Below are positions 10,727-19,040 of a DNA stretch of 64,000 nt, piece by piece. Source of the stretch: Pseudomonas asiatica (GTDB taxonomy: Bacteria > Pseudomonadota > Gammaproteobacteria > Pseudomonadales > Pseudomonadaceae); the NCBI RefSeq assembly GCF_040214835.1, contig NZ_CP157874.1:5296501-5360500 (forward strand), in the 5' to 3' direction. Position 1 is the first letter of the stretch. Every line of letters begins with the position of its first letter. The notes under the pieces were generated by a model. The model was not told where the DNA came from and did not search any database. It saw only the letters and a program-made list of their open reading frames with translations. The position numbers were made by a program, and so were the translations under genes.

Positions 10727-12163
10727 ATGCTGCGCAAACTCTCACTGGCAATAGCCGTGTCTTGTGCGTCCAACGGAGTGGTCTGGGCAGCGGACGTGCC
10801 CACTACAGTGAAAACCGACCTGGTCAGCGTTTATCAGGAAGCGGTCGACAACAACGCTGACCTGGCTGCGGCCCGCGCCGATTACGGCGCCCGCCGTGAA
10901 GTGGTACCGCAGGCTCGCGCCGGGTTGCTGCCCAACCTTTCGGCCGGTGCCGAAATGCTGAACACCCGCACCAAGCTGGACGAACCATCGGCCACCAGCA
11001 ACCGCAGCGGCAATACCTGGAGCGCGACCCTGGCGCAGCCTATCTTCCGCGCTGACCGCTGGTTCCAGTTGCAGGCGGCCGAGGCGGTCAACGAACAGGC
11101 GGCGCTGGAGCTGTCGGCGACCGAACAGAACCTGATCCTGCAAACCGCGCAGAATTACTTCGCCGTGCTCCGTGCCCAGGACAACCTGGCCGCGACCAAG
11201 GCCGAGGAAGCTGCCTTCAAGCGCCAGCTGGACCAGTCCAACGAACGATTCGACGTCGGCCTCTCCGACAAGACCGACGTGCTGCAATCCCAGGCCAGCT
11301 ACGACACGGCGCGGGCCAACCGGATCATTGCCGAGCGCCAGGTACAGGATGCCTTCGAGGCCCTGGTGACCCTGACCAACCGGGAGTACACATCGATTCA
11401 AGGCGTGGTCCATACCCTGCCGGTGCAGGTCCCTACGCCCAACGACGCCAAGGCCTGGGTCGAAACCGCCGGGCGCCAGAACCTCAACCTGCTCGCCACC
11501 AACCACGCGGTCGTCGCTGCCGAGGAAACCCTGCGCCAGCGCAAGGCCGGCCACGCGCCGACCCTGGACGCAGTTGCCAAGTACCAGAAGGGTGACAACG
11601 ACAACTTCGGTTTCACCAACCCCGCACCGGCCCCCGTTTCGCGCTATAGCGGCGACGTGGAGCAGACCAGCATCGGCCTGCAGCTGAACATCCCGATCTA
11701 CAGCGGCGGCCTGACCAGTTCGCAGGTGCGCGAGGCCTACCAGCGCCTGAGCCAGAGCGAGCAGCAGCGTGAAAGCCTGCGCCGCCAGGTGGTGGAAAAC
11801 ACCCGCAACCTGCACCGCGCGGTAAACACCGACGTGGAGCAGGTGCAGGCGCGCAAGCAGTCGATCATCTCCAACCAGAGCGCGCTGGAAGCCACCGAGA
11901 TCGGCTACCAGGTGGGTACCCGCAATATCGTCGACGTGCTTGACGCCCAGCGTCAGCTGTACACCTCGGTGCGCGACTACAACAACAGCCGCTATGACTA
12001 CATCCTCGACAACCTGAGCCTGAAGCAGGCGGCCGGCACCTTGAGCCCGCAGGACCTGCAGGACCTCAAGCGGTACCTGAAGCCAGACTACAACCCGGAC
12101 AAGGACTTCCTGCCGCCGGACCTGGCGGCTGCAGCGGCGAAGAACTTCGAGCGCAGGCCTTGA
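10727..12163 (+). CDS. tolC: TolC family outer membrane efflux/secretion protein
   Basis: 478 residues from ATG 10727; the long upstream extension reads through the thiC leader and is rejected. The signal peptide is MLRKLSLAIAVSCASNGVVWA. The protein shows the two-fold repeated OEP pattern: VYQEAVDNNADLAAARADY at the N-terminus, QAAEAVNEQAALELSATEQN, NIPIYSGGLTSSQVREAYQRL and EIGYQVGTRNIVDVLDAQRQLY near the C-terminus. It forms a trimeric outer-membrane channel-tunnel used by type I secretion and RND pumps. It lies convergent to the RTX subtilase gene. With the ABC transporter and HlyD adaptor at 19-22.6 kb it would complete a type I secretion system; that it serves this system specifically is inference. 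Confidence 0.93.
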   Translation: MLRKLSLAIAVSCASNGVVWAADVPTTVKTDLVSVYQEAVDNNADLAAARADYGARREVVPQARAGLLPNLSAGAEMLNTRTKLDEPSATSNRSGNTWSATLAQPIFRADRWFQLQAAEAVNEQAALELSATEQNLILQTAQNYFAVLRAQDNLAATKAEEAAFKRQLDQSNERFDVGLSDKTDVLQSQASYDTARANRIIAERQVQDAFEALVTLTNREYTSIQGVVHTLPVQVPTPNDAKAWVETAGRQNLNLLATNHAVVAAEETLRQRKAGHAPTLDAVAKYQKGDNDNFGFTNPAPAPVSRYSGDVEQTSIGLQLNIPIYSGGLTSSQVREAYQRLSQSEQQRESLRRQVVENTRNLHRAVNTDVEQVQARKQSIISNQSALEATEIGYQVGTRNIVDVLDAQRQLYTSVRDYNNSRYDYILDNLSLKQAAGTLSPQDLQDLKRYLKPDYNPDKDFLPPDLAAAAAKNFERRP

Positions 12164-12178
12164 GATAGGTGTTGGACC

Positions 12179-12204
12179 AGTCGCGGGCAAGCCCGCTCCC
12201 ACCG
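12179..12204. repeat. Single half-unit of the GCGGG..CCCGCTCCCA repeat
   Basis: TCGCGGGCAAGCCCGCTCCCA just after tolC is one arm of the second interspersed repeat class found elsewhere in the window (for example 43326-43409). Its short internal palindrome could act as an mRNA 3' hairpin. Confidence 0.65.
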
Positions 12205-12278
12205 CGGGGTAACCTGGGGGAGTTGGCGTGCCGGCGATAGGGCCATCAAATATCACTCCAGCCGCTACAGGACAGCGA

Positions 12279-15200
12279 CTAGGCCGCTACGGCAATCGTC
12301 GAGTCGATGCGTTGAGCCGACATATCCCCGATCAGCGCAGAGCCAGCCGGCTCAGGGGCAAACGCAGCCATTGCATCCACAAGATTTCCCAGGCTCGGCA
12401 GCGAGTGCTCGACAGCAAACAGAGATGCCCCCGCTGAAAGGGCCAAGGCCTCAGACATGGCAACCATTTCAGAGGTGACTATTGCCGGCTGCGCAAAGAT
12501 GAAGTCCTCCGCTGTCACTTGCGCAACTTCGAGCGCATCCAGGTACAGTATATTCACGATACCTTCCTGCCCCGGCACTGCCTGGGTATCAACGGCCACA
12601 CCATGAATCTGTGCAAAGTCATTTAGCATGAAGCGCTCGACTTTGCTGACCTGCAGATCCTCGAAGCGACTGATGCCTACCTGGCTGAGGTCAATCTTGT
12701 CGATACCGTGCCGGAACCCCCGCAGGGTGTTCTTGTAATCGCTCACACCTTCTTGTTTTGTCACCAGGAACACGCTGGGCGCAACCGTTGGCGGGGCATA
12801 GATCGTGCCTGTCAGAGAAGCCACCAACTGCCCCGATTCGTCGCTGGCAAGCGACACGCCATCTGCACCACCGGTAAGCAGAACATTCGCGTTGGCAGGC
12901 GGCGACGTCTGCACTTCAGGGTTGCCCTCGAAGTAACCTGGCGCAGCAGTGAATGCGTCAAGGAAGCGAAAGTTCGCTGGCTGCAGTTCGGCGATCGGTT
13001 TGTCCGCAAGCGTGAGCTTCTGCCCATCGCCAAGGTCTAGCACAGCCGCATTGCCGTCCTGTCGCATCTGCAGGTCAGCAAACCCTAAACCACCAAAACC
13101 GACCAGATCGATCACTTCACGCGAAGTTTCGAAGTGCTCGAGTACATCGTTTCCGGCTGCACGCCTGTGGATAACATAGCGGTCAGTACCCTCCCCGCCC
13201 TTGAGCAGGTTGTATCCACGGCCACCATCCAGTAATGCCCCGGCGGGCCCAGCGATCAAGGTATCGTCGCCGTCGCCACTGATGAGGTTCTGCACCGAAC
13301 CAGAGGCTATGGTCAGCGCCACTCCGGCGATATTGGCACTGCCACTGGCCAAATCCACCGAAATACTGCGACTTACCGCAGCCGCATTCAACGTATTACG
13401 CCCGCCAGCGGTGCCGCTGATTGCGTCGTCAAGCAGCGCTCGCCCGGCGTTTTCTGCCACCAGGTTCGCATAGTCATCGGTGAAGTAATAAGTATCATCG
13501 ATGGTGCCGGGGCTGCCAACGAGGCGCAACGTCCAGCGATCGAGTGTCAACGGCAAACCAGCATCGGCATTGCGCACCTCGAGTTTCCACTCCCCTGCTG
13601 AGCGCTCTGCGCGATGATGGGTCGACATGAACCCATATTTGAACGCTCCTGAGCGCGAATCGCCCAGATCGTCATCACCGGAGCCCGGTGCCTTGCCCGT
13701 ACGATCGAGCAGCACGCTCCTCGTGCCGCCAGGCGACACCAGCGTGAGCGTCATGTCACCCAGACGGCCCACCATCGAATGGATATCGACCTCCACATGC
13801 TCCACCAGCACATCAGCCGGCAGGGTCAAGGACAAAGTCGCGACCTGCCCCGCCGCAACTTGGTGGGCAAGCGGCTCACTGGCAGCGGTCAGCACCCGTT
13901 CATTGGCCTTGGTCGCCTGGCTACCCCATGACTCGGCAAGACGCACAGCCGCACGGGCGTCGACCATACCAAAACCGTAGTCGTGACTGGTGTGCATGCC
14001 ACCGCCATTCCAGTTGCGCCCTGCGTTGTAGGCCCATTGGGTGGATGCGTCATCCACCTTGCGCGCAGACAGTGCGAGGATCTGCTGGACGTCCCGATAA
14101 CCGAGCCCCAGATTGGCCTGCAGCATCAACGCCACCACGCCTGATACAATCGGCGCAGCGAAACTGGTGCCTTGGGTCGTGCTATAGGCGCTGCCCACCG
14201 ATGCACCGCGCTCCGCTTCAAGGCTGACGCCAGTGGACAACACATGGCTTCCTGGTGCGGCGACCAGCAAGCTGGAACCTGGGTTGGAAAAGGGTGCAGT
14301 GGCAGCTTGCAGCACCGAGAGGTCTGCCTTTGCATTGATCGCCGCTACTTCGATGGCGTGGCGGTTGTTGTTGGTCAGCGAGCCCTGGGCACTACCACCT
14401 TTGTCGCGCTGGTTGCCGCCAGAGGCGACGACGATGGTGCCAAGCCCGCCACGACCATTGGTGGCCGCAAGCGTAGTACTGAAAGCGAGCGCCAGAGCGG
14501 TATCGACCTTGCCTTCCGGAACATTCCCCAATGCGAAGTCCTTTTTGAACCCCCAACTGTTGTTGGCAATGTCGTAGTTGACCATTTGCCCCAGGTTGGT
14601 CAGGTCGTCGCCTTTGTTGGCCAGGTAGTGCCCGCCGATCTTCGCATCGTATGCAATGCCGATTCCCCCTTGATCATTGCGCGCTCCAACCATGACACCC
14701 GCCACTTGGGTGGCATGATTGGACGCCAGGGCAGCCAGCGTGCCATTGGTACGTTGGGTTTGCAGCCAGATGGGGTCGATATTCGCCTTGAGATCGGGGT
14801 GCTCGATATCGAAGATTTCCGGCGCGACGGCAAATTCACCGCCAGGCTCGAACTGCCCGATCCTCACGCCCTTGCCCGTGAAGTCACGCCATACTGGCGC
14901 GACATCGATCTCGTCCAGATACCACTGCCGCCCAGAGAGCGGGTCACCAGGTGATCGCTCATGGCGCAACGTTACCGTCGCGCGCAAGGGTGCCGATGCA
15001 CCGCTGCCCACCTCGGTAACACTCATGGAGGCGTTGCCGGCCGCATCGACCAGGTCGTAGCGGAAACTGACATCACCGTCATGGCCAGGCAACGGCGTGA
15101 CCTCCACATCACCCTGCTCGTTCAGCCGCACTGTAGCGCCCTTGCCCGTACTGACCGACGCGATGCGCAACGGCCCACTGCTGTTGAATGGCTGGTCGTT

Positions 15201-17696
15201 GGCCAGCAGCGCCGTCGCAGGGACTATCAGCGCGGTGTCAGTGGTGGTGAAGGTAGCCAGTTGCTCAGGCGACAGCCTGTCGCCGATTGGCATGGCGCCC
15301 GCGCCGAGAAGATCGATAGCGGCAATATCGGCGAAGCTGAGCTTCTGGATGTTGCTCAGGGTCAGGCGGCCGTCTCGCCCCGTTACGGTGTCGGTGATCT
15401 GGTGACCCGATTCGGTACGCGTGATCAGGTACTCGTCGTGTGCACCATGCAAGCTGACCAAGTTGGTTCCCGCGCCTCCATCGATCGTGGCATCGCCCCG
15501 ACCGGCTTCGATCACGTCATCGGCCGCCCCACCCGTAATCCGATCCGCGCCACCACCAGCGTAAATAATGCTGCCGCCCGCCGAGGCCTGGATGCGATCA
15601 CCATTTGGGCCTGCGTAGATAACGGACTTGCCGGTACCACCAATGATGTCGTTGCGGCCGCTGCCACCGACAAGCACATCGTCGCCACCGCCACCGATCA
15701 GCAAGCTATCGCCCGAGCCGCCCTTGATGAAAACTCCGCGTTGACCGCCGCTGGCGATGATGTCCCTACCCCGCCCTCCTTGCGCGATGGTCAACCCGGC
15801 CTTGGCCATGTTCAGCCCAACGCCCTGCTCCCCCACGATCAGCGCCGTGTCACGCCCGCCATTGCCGTGCATGTTCGCCCAGTCGTCACTGGCACTGATC
15901 ACGAATACATCATCGCCCGCCCCGCCGCGATAGGTATTGCTGCCAGCGCCGCCGACCAGCCAGCTGCCACCCGGGGCTGCGGTCAAGACATCATCGCCTG
16001 CGGCGCCGTACAGCGTGTCCACGCCGAGCGCGGCGGCGTCCAGAGTGCTGCCTTGAGGACTCTGGCTGATGTAAGCCCGCCGCGAAGTGGGCCCGCTTGA
16101 TGAAGTCAGTACCGTACCGCCCCCTTGGGCCTCGATCCGATTGCCGACGGTATCAGCGAGGAACTTCACCGCCAGTACTTCCCGGTCCTCGCCATTGATG
16201 GTGAATGCACTGCGGGAGAGGACCTGGTTACCCTGACGTGCTTCCCCCACCGGCTCGACCTGACCGAGCTTGATTTGGCTGATGCCATGCTCCTTCAATG
16301 CCTTCAATTCTCCGGCATCGGCACGCCCGTCATGGTTGCCATCGACCCAAACCTTCAATTGTGCCCAGACAGCATCTTCAACGTTGATAGCGCCATCGGC
16401 GTTGGCGTCCACGCTTGCCAGGGCGGCGAAGCCATCTTTGAACGGTGTTTCGCCGGAGTTGCCATCGCTACCGGCTTTGCCTCCGTAGTATTCGGAAAAC
16501 AGTTGGCTGATGTTGCTCACCTGCCCGGTGCCTTTGTCATGTACCAGCATGCCGGTCACACGATCTGCCCAGCCTGTACGACGTAACGTACCGCTGTTAT
16601 CGACATCGAACAGCACGCCGTCCTCGATACCGGCCAAGCCCACACCTTGCCCGCTCAGATCGAGTAACAGAGGGTCGACGAAGGTGTTCACCGTGGTCAT
16701 CGCCGCCAGCCCGTTGAGCACCACTGCGTTACGCAGGCTGAAGTCAGGCTGTTCGCTACCCTCCCGATAGAACTGGGCGAGGTGCTGGTTCGGCCGCACG
16801 TTGGGGTCGAGCTGGATCTCGCCGGGGCGGATACCACCGGTGGCCAGGCTGCCCAACTGGGCGGAGGTGAAGTCGGTGTTGTCGAGGGTGCTGTCGGTGA
16901 AAGCGATGCTGTGGGTCAGGCGGCGGTTGACGTAGCCGCTGGAGACGTCGTTGCGGATGTCGTCTTGGCCTTGGAGGTCGCGACGGGATTCAGTTGCGGG
17001 GGTAATTTCGATTTTGAGCGTTTCATTTGAAATAGGCTCAGAGACCATCAAAGCTGAGAGGCTGGCCTCGATGGAATTGAAAACCGCATTGGCCGTAGCG
17101 TTTATCAAGTCAGGGACCCCTGAGGGTGACTCGACTCGGGAGATCCACTCTTTCGCAAGTAAGCGATTCTCGGCATCTGTAATTACTGATGCCATTGCCA
17201 TCATTCGATGAGTACGTAAAGAAAGCAGCCCTTCGTCTATAAAATTACCTGACGAAGAAAGCACGATCCGCCAATAGTCTTCTTTGCTAGCATCCGCCAT
17301 CACATTGAATACTGGGTGCAAGGTCCAAGCCTTCTCGGGGTACCCCAGAGAAGTGAAGGTTTCAGCGTGAAAAGCTGACACTTCACTTTGCCGAACTTGC
17401 TCAACTATAGGACCATCAGCAACCTTATCCGCTAGTATCCTTAAGTACCCCCGCGCCATTGCGACTCTAATCGTATTCACATCACTATCTGACATTGGCC
17501 GCCCTGCATCCGCAGCCACCATCTTCATATAGTTTATTGCCGCAACACCTGCAACTGAATCGCCACGAGCAACGCCATTTGCGAGAACTGCATATTTATC
17601 CCCCTTAGCAGCCAACAGGTCGTACATCGCTGACGGCCCCTTACCCTCAAGAGCGACACTTGCCTCTTCAATATCTGCAACCTCGAGCCTGATCAT
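12279..17696 (-). CDS. Large RTX-type exoprotein with subtilisin (S8) and P-domain
   Basis: 1805 residues, probably exported by the adjacent type I system: no Sec signal, glycine/aspartate repeats and a hydrophobic C-terminal tail. Domains in order: N-terminal domain of unknown function (1-~235, AT-rich DNA); two EF-hand-like calcium loops (DANADGAINVED, DGNHDGRADAGE, ~430-470); a degenerate RTX block (~565-765, e.g. GGAGDDVFV, GGGGDDVLVGG); a cadherin-like stretch (~790-900); an S8 protease domain (~930-1250) with H994 (NHATQVAG), SGGN oxyanion region and S1178 (GTSFAAP); a P-domain (~1290-1395); a second short RTX block (~1475-1515). The residue aligning with the catalytic Asp is E950 (GQFEPGG), so the triad is atypical. 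The start overlaps the upstream stop as ATGA and has AAGGAGGAG before it. Confidence 0.9.
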   Translation of the reverse strand: MIRLEVADIEEASVALEGKGPSAMYDLLAAKGDKYAVLANGVARGDSVAGVAAINYMKMVAADAGRPMSDSDVNTIRVAMARGYLRILADKVADGPIVEQVRQSEVSAFHAETFTSLGYPEKAWTLHPVFNVMADASKEDYWRIVLSSSGNFIDEGLLSLRTHRMMAMASVITDAENRLLAKEWISRVESPSGVPDLINATANAVFNSIEASLSALMVSEPISNETLKIEITPATESRRDLQGQDDIRNDVSSGYVNRRLTHSIAFTDSTLDNTDFTSAQLGSLATGGIRPGEIQLDPNVRPNQHLAQFYREGSEQPDFSLRNAVVLNGLAAMTTVNTFVDPLLLDLSGQGVGLAGIEDGVLFDVDNSGTLRRTGWADRVTGMLVHDKGTGQVSNISQLFSEYYGGKAGSDGNSGETPFKDGFAALASVDANADGAINVEDAVWAQLKVWVDGNHDGRADAGELKALKEHGISQIKLGQVEPVGEARQGNQVLSRSAFTINGEDREVLAVKFLADTVGNRIEAQGGGTVLTSSSGPTSRRAYISQSPQGSTLDAAALGVDTLYGAAGDDVLTAAPGGSWLVGGAGSNTYRGGAGDDVFVISASDDWANMHGNGGRDTALIVGEQGVGLNMAKAGLTIAQGGRGRDIIASGGQRGVFIKGGSGDSLLIGGGGDDVLVGGSGRNDIIGGTGKSVIYAGPNGDRIQASAGGSIIYAGGGADRITGGAADDVIEAGRGDATIDGGAGTNLVSLHGAHDEYLITRTESGHQITDTVTGRDGRLTLSNIQKLSFADIAAIDLLGAGAMPIGDRLSPEQLATFTTTDTALIVPATALLANDQPFNSSGPLRIASVSTGKGATVRLNEQGDVEVTPLPGHDGDVSFRYDLVDAAGNASMSVTEVGSGASAPLRATVTLRHERSPGDPLSGRQWYLDEIDVAPVWRDFTGKGVRIGQFEPGGEFAVAPEIFDIEHPDLKANIDPIWLQTQRTNGTLAALASNHATQVAGVMVGARNDQGGIGIAYDAKIGGHYLANKGDDLTNLGQMVNYDIANNSWGFKKDFALGNVPEGKVDTALALAFSTTLAATNGRGGLGTIVVASGGNQRDKGGSAQGSLTNNNRHAIEVAAINAKADLSVLQAATAPFSNPGSSLLVAAPGSHVLSTGVSLEAERGASVGSAYSTTQGTSFAAPIVSGVVALMLQANLGLGYRDVQQILALSARKVDDASTQWAYNAGRNWNGGGMHTSHDYGFGMVDARAAVRLAESWGSQATKANERVLTAASEPLAHQVAAGQVATLSLTLPADVLVEHVEVDIHSMVGRLGDMTLTLVSPGGTRSVLLDRTGKAPGSGDDDLGDSRSGAFKYGFMSTHHRAERSAGEWKLEVRNADAGLPLTLDRWTLRLVGSPGTIDDTYYFTDDYANLVAENAGRALLDDAISGTAGGRNTLNAAAVSRSISVDLASGSANIAGVALTIASGSVQNLISGDGDDTLIAGPAGALLDGGRGYNLLKGGEGTDRYVIHRRAAGNDVLEHFETSREVIDLVGFGGLGFADLQMRQDGNAAVLDLGDGQKLTLADKPIAELQPANFRFLDAFTAAPGYFEGNPEVQTSPPANANVLLTGGADGVSLASDESGQLVASLTGTIYAPPTVAPSVFLVTKQEGVSDYKNTLRGFRHGIDKIDLSQVGISRFEDLQVSKVERFMLNDFAQIHGVAVDTQAVPGQEGIVNILYLDALEVAQVTAEDFIFAQPAIVTSEMVAMSEALALSAGASLFAVEHSLPSLGNLVDAMAAFAPEPAGSALIGDMSAQRIDSTIAVAA

Positions 17697-18496
17697 TTAA
17701 CTCCTCCTTGTTTTACACTTCGTTTTAGAAATTCCTCAACTCTATTTACCATACTCCTCCACCCCCCTAGCTTACCCCGCAGAAACTTAACACTCACAAG
17801 AGCATCCCCACCAGAAAGCACAAACTTCAAATCGCAGTAAGAATTATCTTCATCATATGCCCTTACACAATAAACTATGTATTGCATGCGCCCATCCTTT
17901 TCCAGCCAGAAAAAGTCCTGCTTATCTCCAGGAAAAACTCTACTGACACCCTCTACATATGTCATTCCAATGTCTGGTTCGTAACCTGCCTGTTCAACCG
18001 CCGTTATCGGGGTTGCCCGAAGATAACTTTTGAGTCTCTTTTCTAACCCGGTCGCCCCATGAACCCAGGGCTCGACGGCAACGGTCACGCCGCCAAAACT
18101 GAAAGATGTTGCCTCACCGTAAGGGACAGGCTGCATCTCCGGCCAACTCATTGCCATATAGAGCGAGACCAAATTTGCACCACAGCCTTTTTTGTTGTTT
18201 ACGAAACCCGGCTCCCAGGAACTCTCACCTTCATATTCTGGCCAATAGATTACATATTTCCTAGGAAGCTCATAAACAACACCTGAGATCTTTCCACACA
18301 CCATTGGACTAGGGGCAGTGAATTTCTTGGGCGCCCAATTCGAGGTAGTAGCAACGACAACTAACAGCCAGGCGATACATAGAAATAACAATAGCTTGCT
18401 GAGGCGCCACAGCACACGACCAAAAAATCTGCCCATCGCACTCAGATTCCCGAGTAGCATCTTCAAAAAAAACAAAAAATATTTGAACGTAACCAT
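17693..18496 (-). CDS. Membrane-anchored protein coupled to the exoprotein, function unknown
   Basis: 267 residues from ATG 18496, chosen because GGGGGAG stands 5 nt before it; a longer frame starting at GTG 18532 lacks this. The N-terminal ~50 residues are hydrophobic (FKYFLFFLKMLLGNL, then LSKLLLFLCIAWLLVVVAT), giving one or two TM segments. The rest is a soluble region, probably periplasmic, with several Cys (VCG, GCGAN, IVYCVR, YCDLKF). The 3' end overlaps the exoprotein start by ATGA with a strong Shine-Dalgarno, so the two are made together. I do not recognise a family. DNA is markedly AT-richer than flanking genes. A role as inhibitor, chaperone or self-protection partner of the exoprotein is a hypothesis from position alone. 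Confidence 0.8.
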   Translation of the reverse strand: MVTFKYFLFFLKMLLGNLSAMGRFFGRVLWRLSKLLLFLCIAWLLVVVATTSNWAPKKFTAPSPMVCGKISGVVYELPRKYVIYWPEYEGESSWEPGFVNNKKGCGANLVSLYMAMSWPEMQPVPYGEATSFSFGGVTVAVEPWVHGATGLEKRLKSYLRATPITAVEQAGYEPDIGMTYVEGVSRVFPGDKQDFFWLEKDGRMQYIVYCVRAYDEDNSYCDLKFVLSGGDALVSVKFLRGKLGGWRSMVNRVEEFLKRSVKQGGVK

Positions 18497-18531
18497 CACT
18501 CCCCCTAGAGCCAGCCTACCTATATCAGGCA

Positions 18532-18669
18532 CTAGGCCAACTGAGCTTCAGACAATTCATAAGCGACTTTGAAATTCCTTTCGCACAGCACGGATATCCT
18601 GCCCCTAGCTCCGAAAGTATCTGAACCCATGAGTCCACCAGCATGAAAACCTGCTATAGCAGCCAAAAT
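18532..18669 (-). pseudogene. Possible continuation of the relic ORF in another frame
   Basis: After the short relic ORF stops at 18669, a different minus-strand frame stays open to a TAG at 18534-18532. It would encode ~46 residues including VILAAIAGFHAGGLMGSD and end ..SEAQLA. It has no start codon of its own in a suitable place. I read it as the frameshifted or deleted remainder of the same relic gene, but it could be chance. Confidence 0.35.
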
Positions 18670-18755
18670 TACTGCGCAGGGTACATCGCCGACAGGCCTT
18701 CATTTTTCAGCAAGACCCTCGCAAGTTCTATATCAGAATGGCTTAGCCTCGTCAC
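18669..18755 (-). pseudogene. Relic of a second exoprotein N-terminus (28 codons)
   Basis: This minus-strand ORF starts at GTG 18755, five bases after the stop of the 79-residue membrane protein gene, and ends at TAA 18671-18669. Its product aligns without gaps to the first 25 residues of the 1805-residue exoprotein, with 13 identities, including RL at 3-4, DIE at 8-10 and SAMY at 22-25. After SAMY the frame is lost. The DNA resumes a shared 10-mer (TTGGCTGCTA) with an apparent 8-base length difference, which fits a frameshift in a duplicated copy. Confidence 0.6.
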
Positions 18756-18760
18756 CCCCC

Positions 18761-19000
18761 CTATTTTTCATTAAACTTCAAGAAATTCTTGGATTGCAAA
18801 GCTATTTCATTCCATTTATCTAGCTTATCCCACCCACATTCGATCTTCACAATACTTTGCCTGTCCTCAGATGGTGCAATTGGCCTTGGTTTTTCACTGA
18901 TCATGACATATCCGAAAGCCAGCCCCGCACAACCAGCAGGAACACATAAAGCGACTGCAGCACTAACTCTAAGTGCATTCCATACAATCTCGTATAGCAT
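18761..19000 (-). CDS. Small single-TM protein, unknown
   Basis: 79 residues starting at ATG 19000. Residues ~11-35 (RVSAAVALCVPAGCAGLAFGYVMI) form one TM helix, followed by a ~40-residue charged tail (RQSIVKIECGWDKLDKWNEI). It begins 40 nt after the hlyD-like gene and ends 5 nt before the relic ORF at 18755, so it sits in the same position relative to that relic as the 267-residue protein does to the intact exoprotein. No family recognised. It may be a truncated or miniature version of the membrane partner. Coding status rests on position, AT-rich but open frame and a weak GGCGG upstream. Confidence 0.55.
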   Translation of the reverse strand: MLYEIVWNALRVSAAVALCVPAGCAGLAFGYVMISEKPRPIAPSEDRQSIVKIECGWDKLDKWNEIALQSKNFLKFNEK

Positions 19001-19040
19001 TATCCAGCCGCCTTTTTTTGCGCTCGCTCCGAACTCATTT

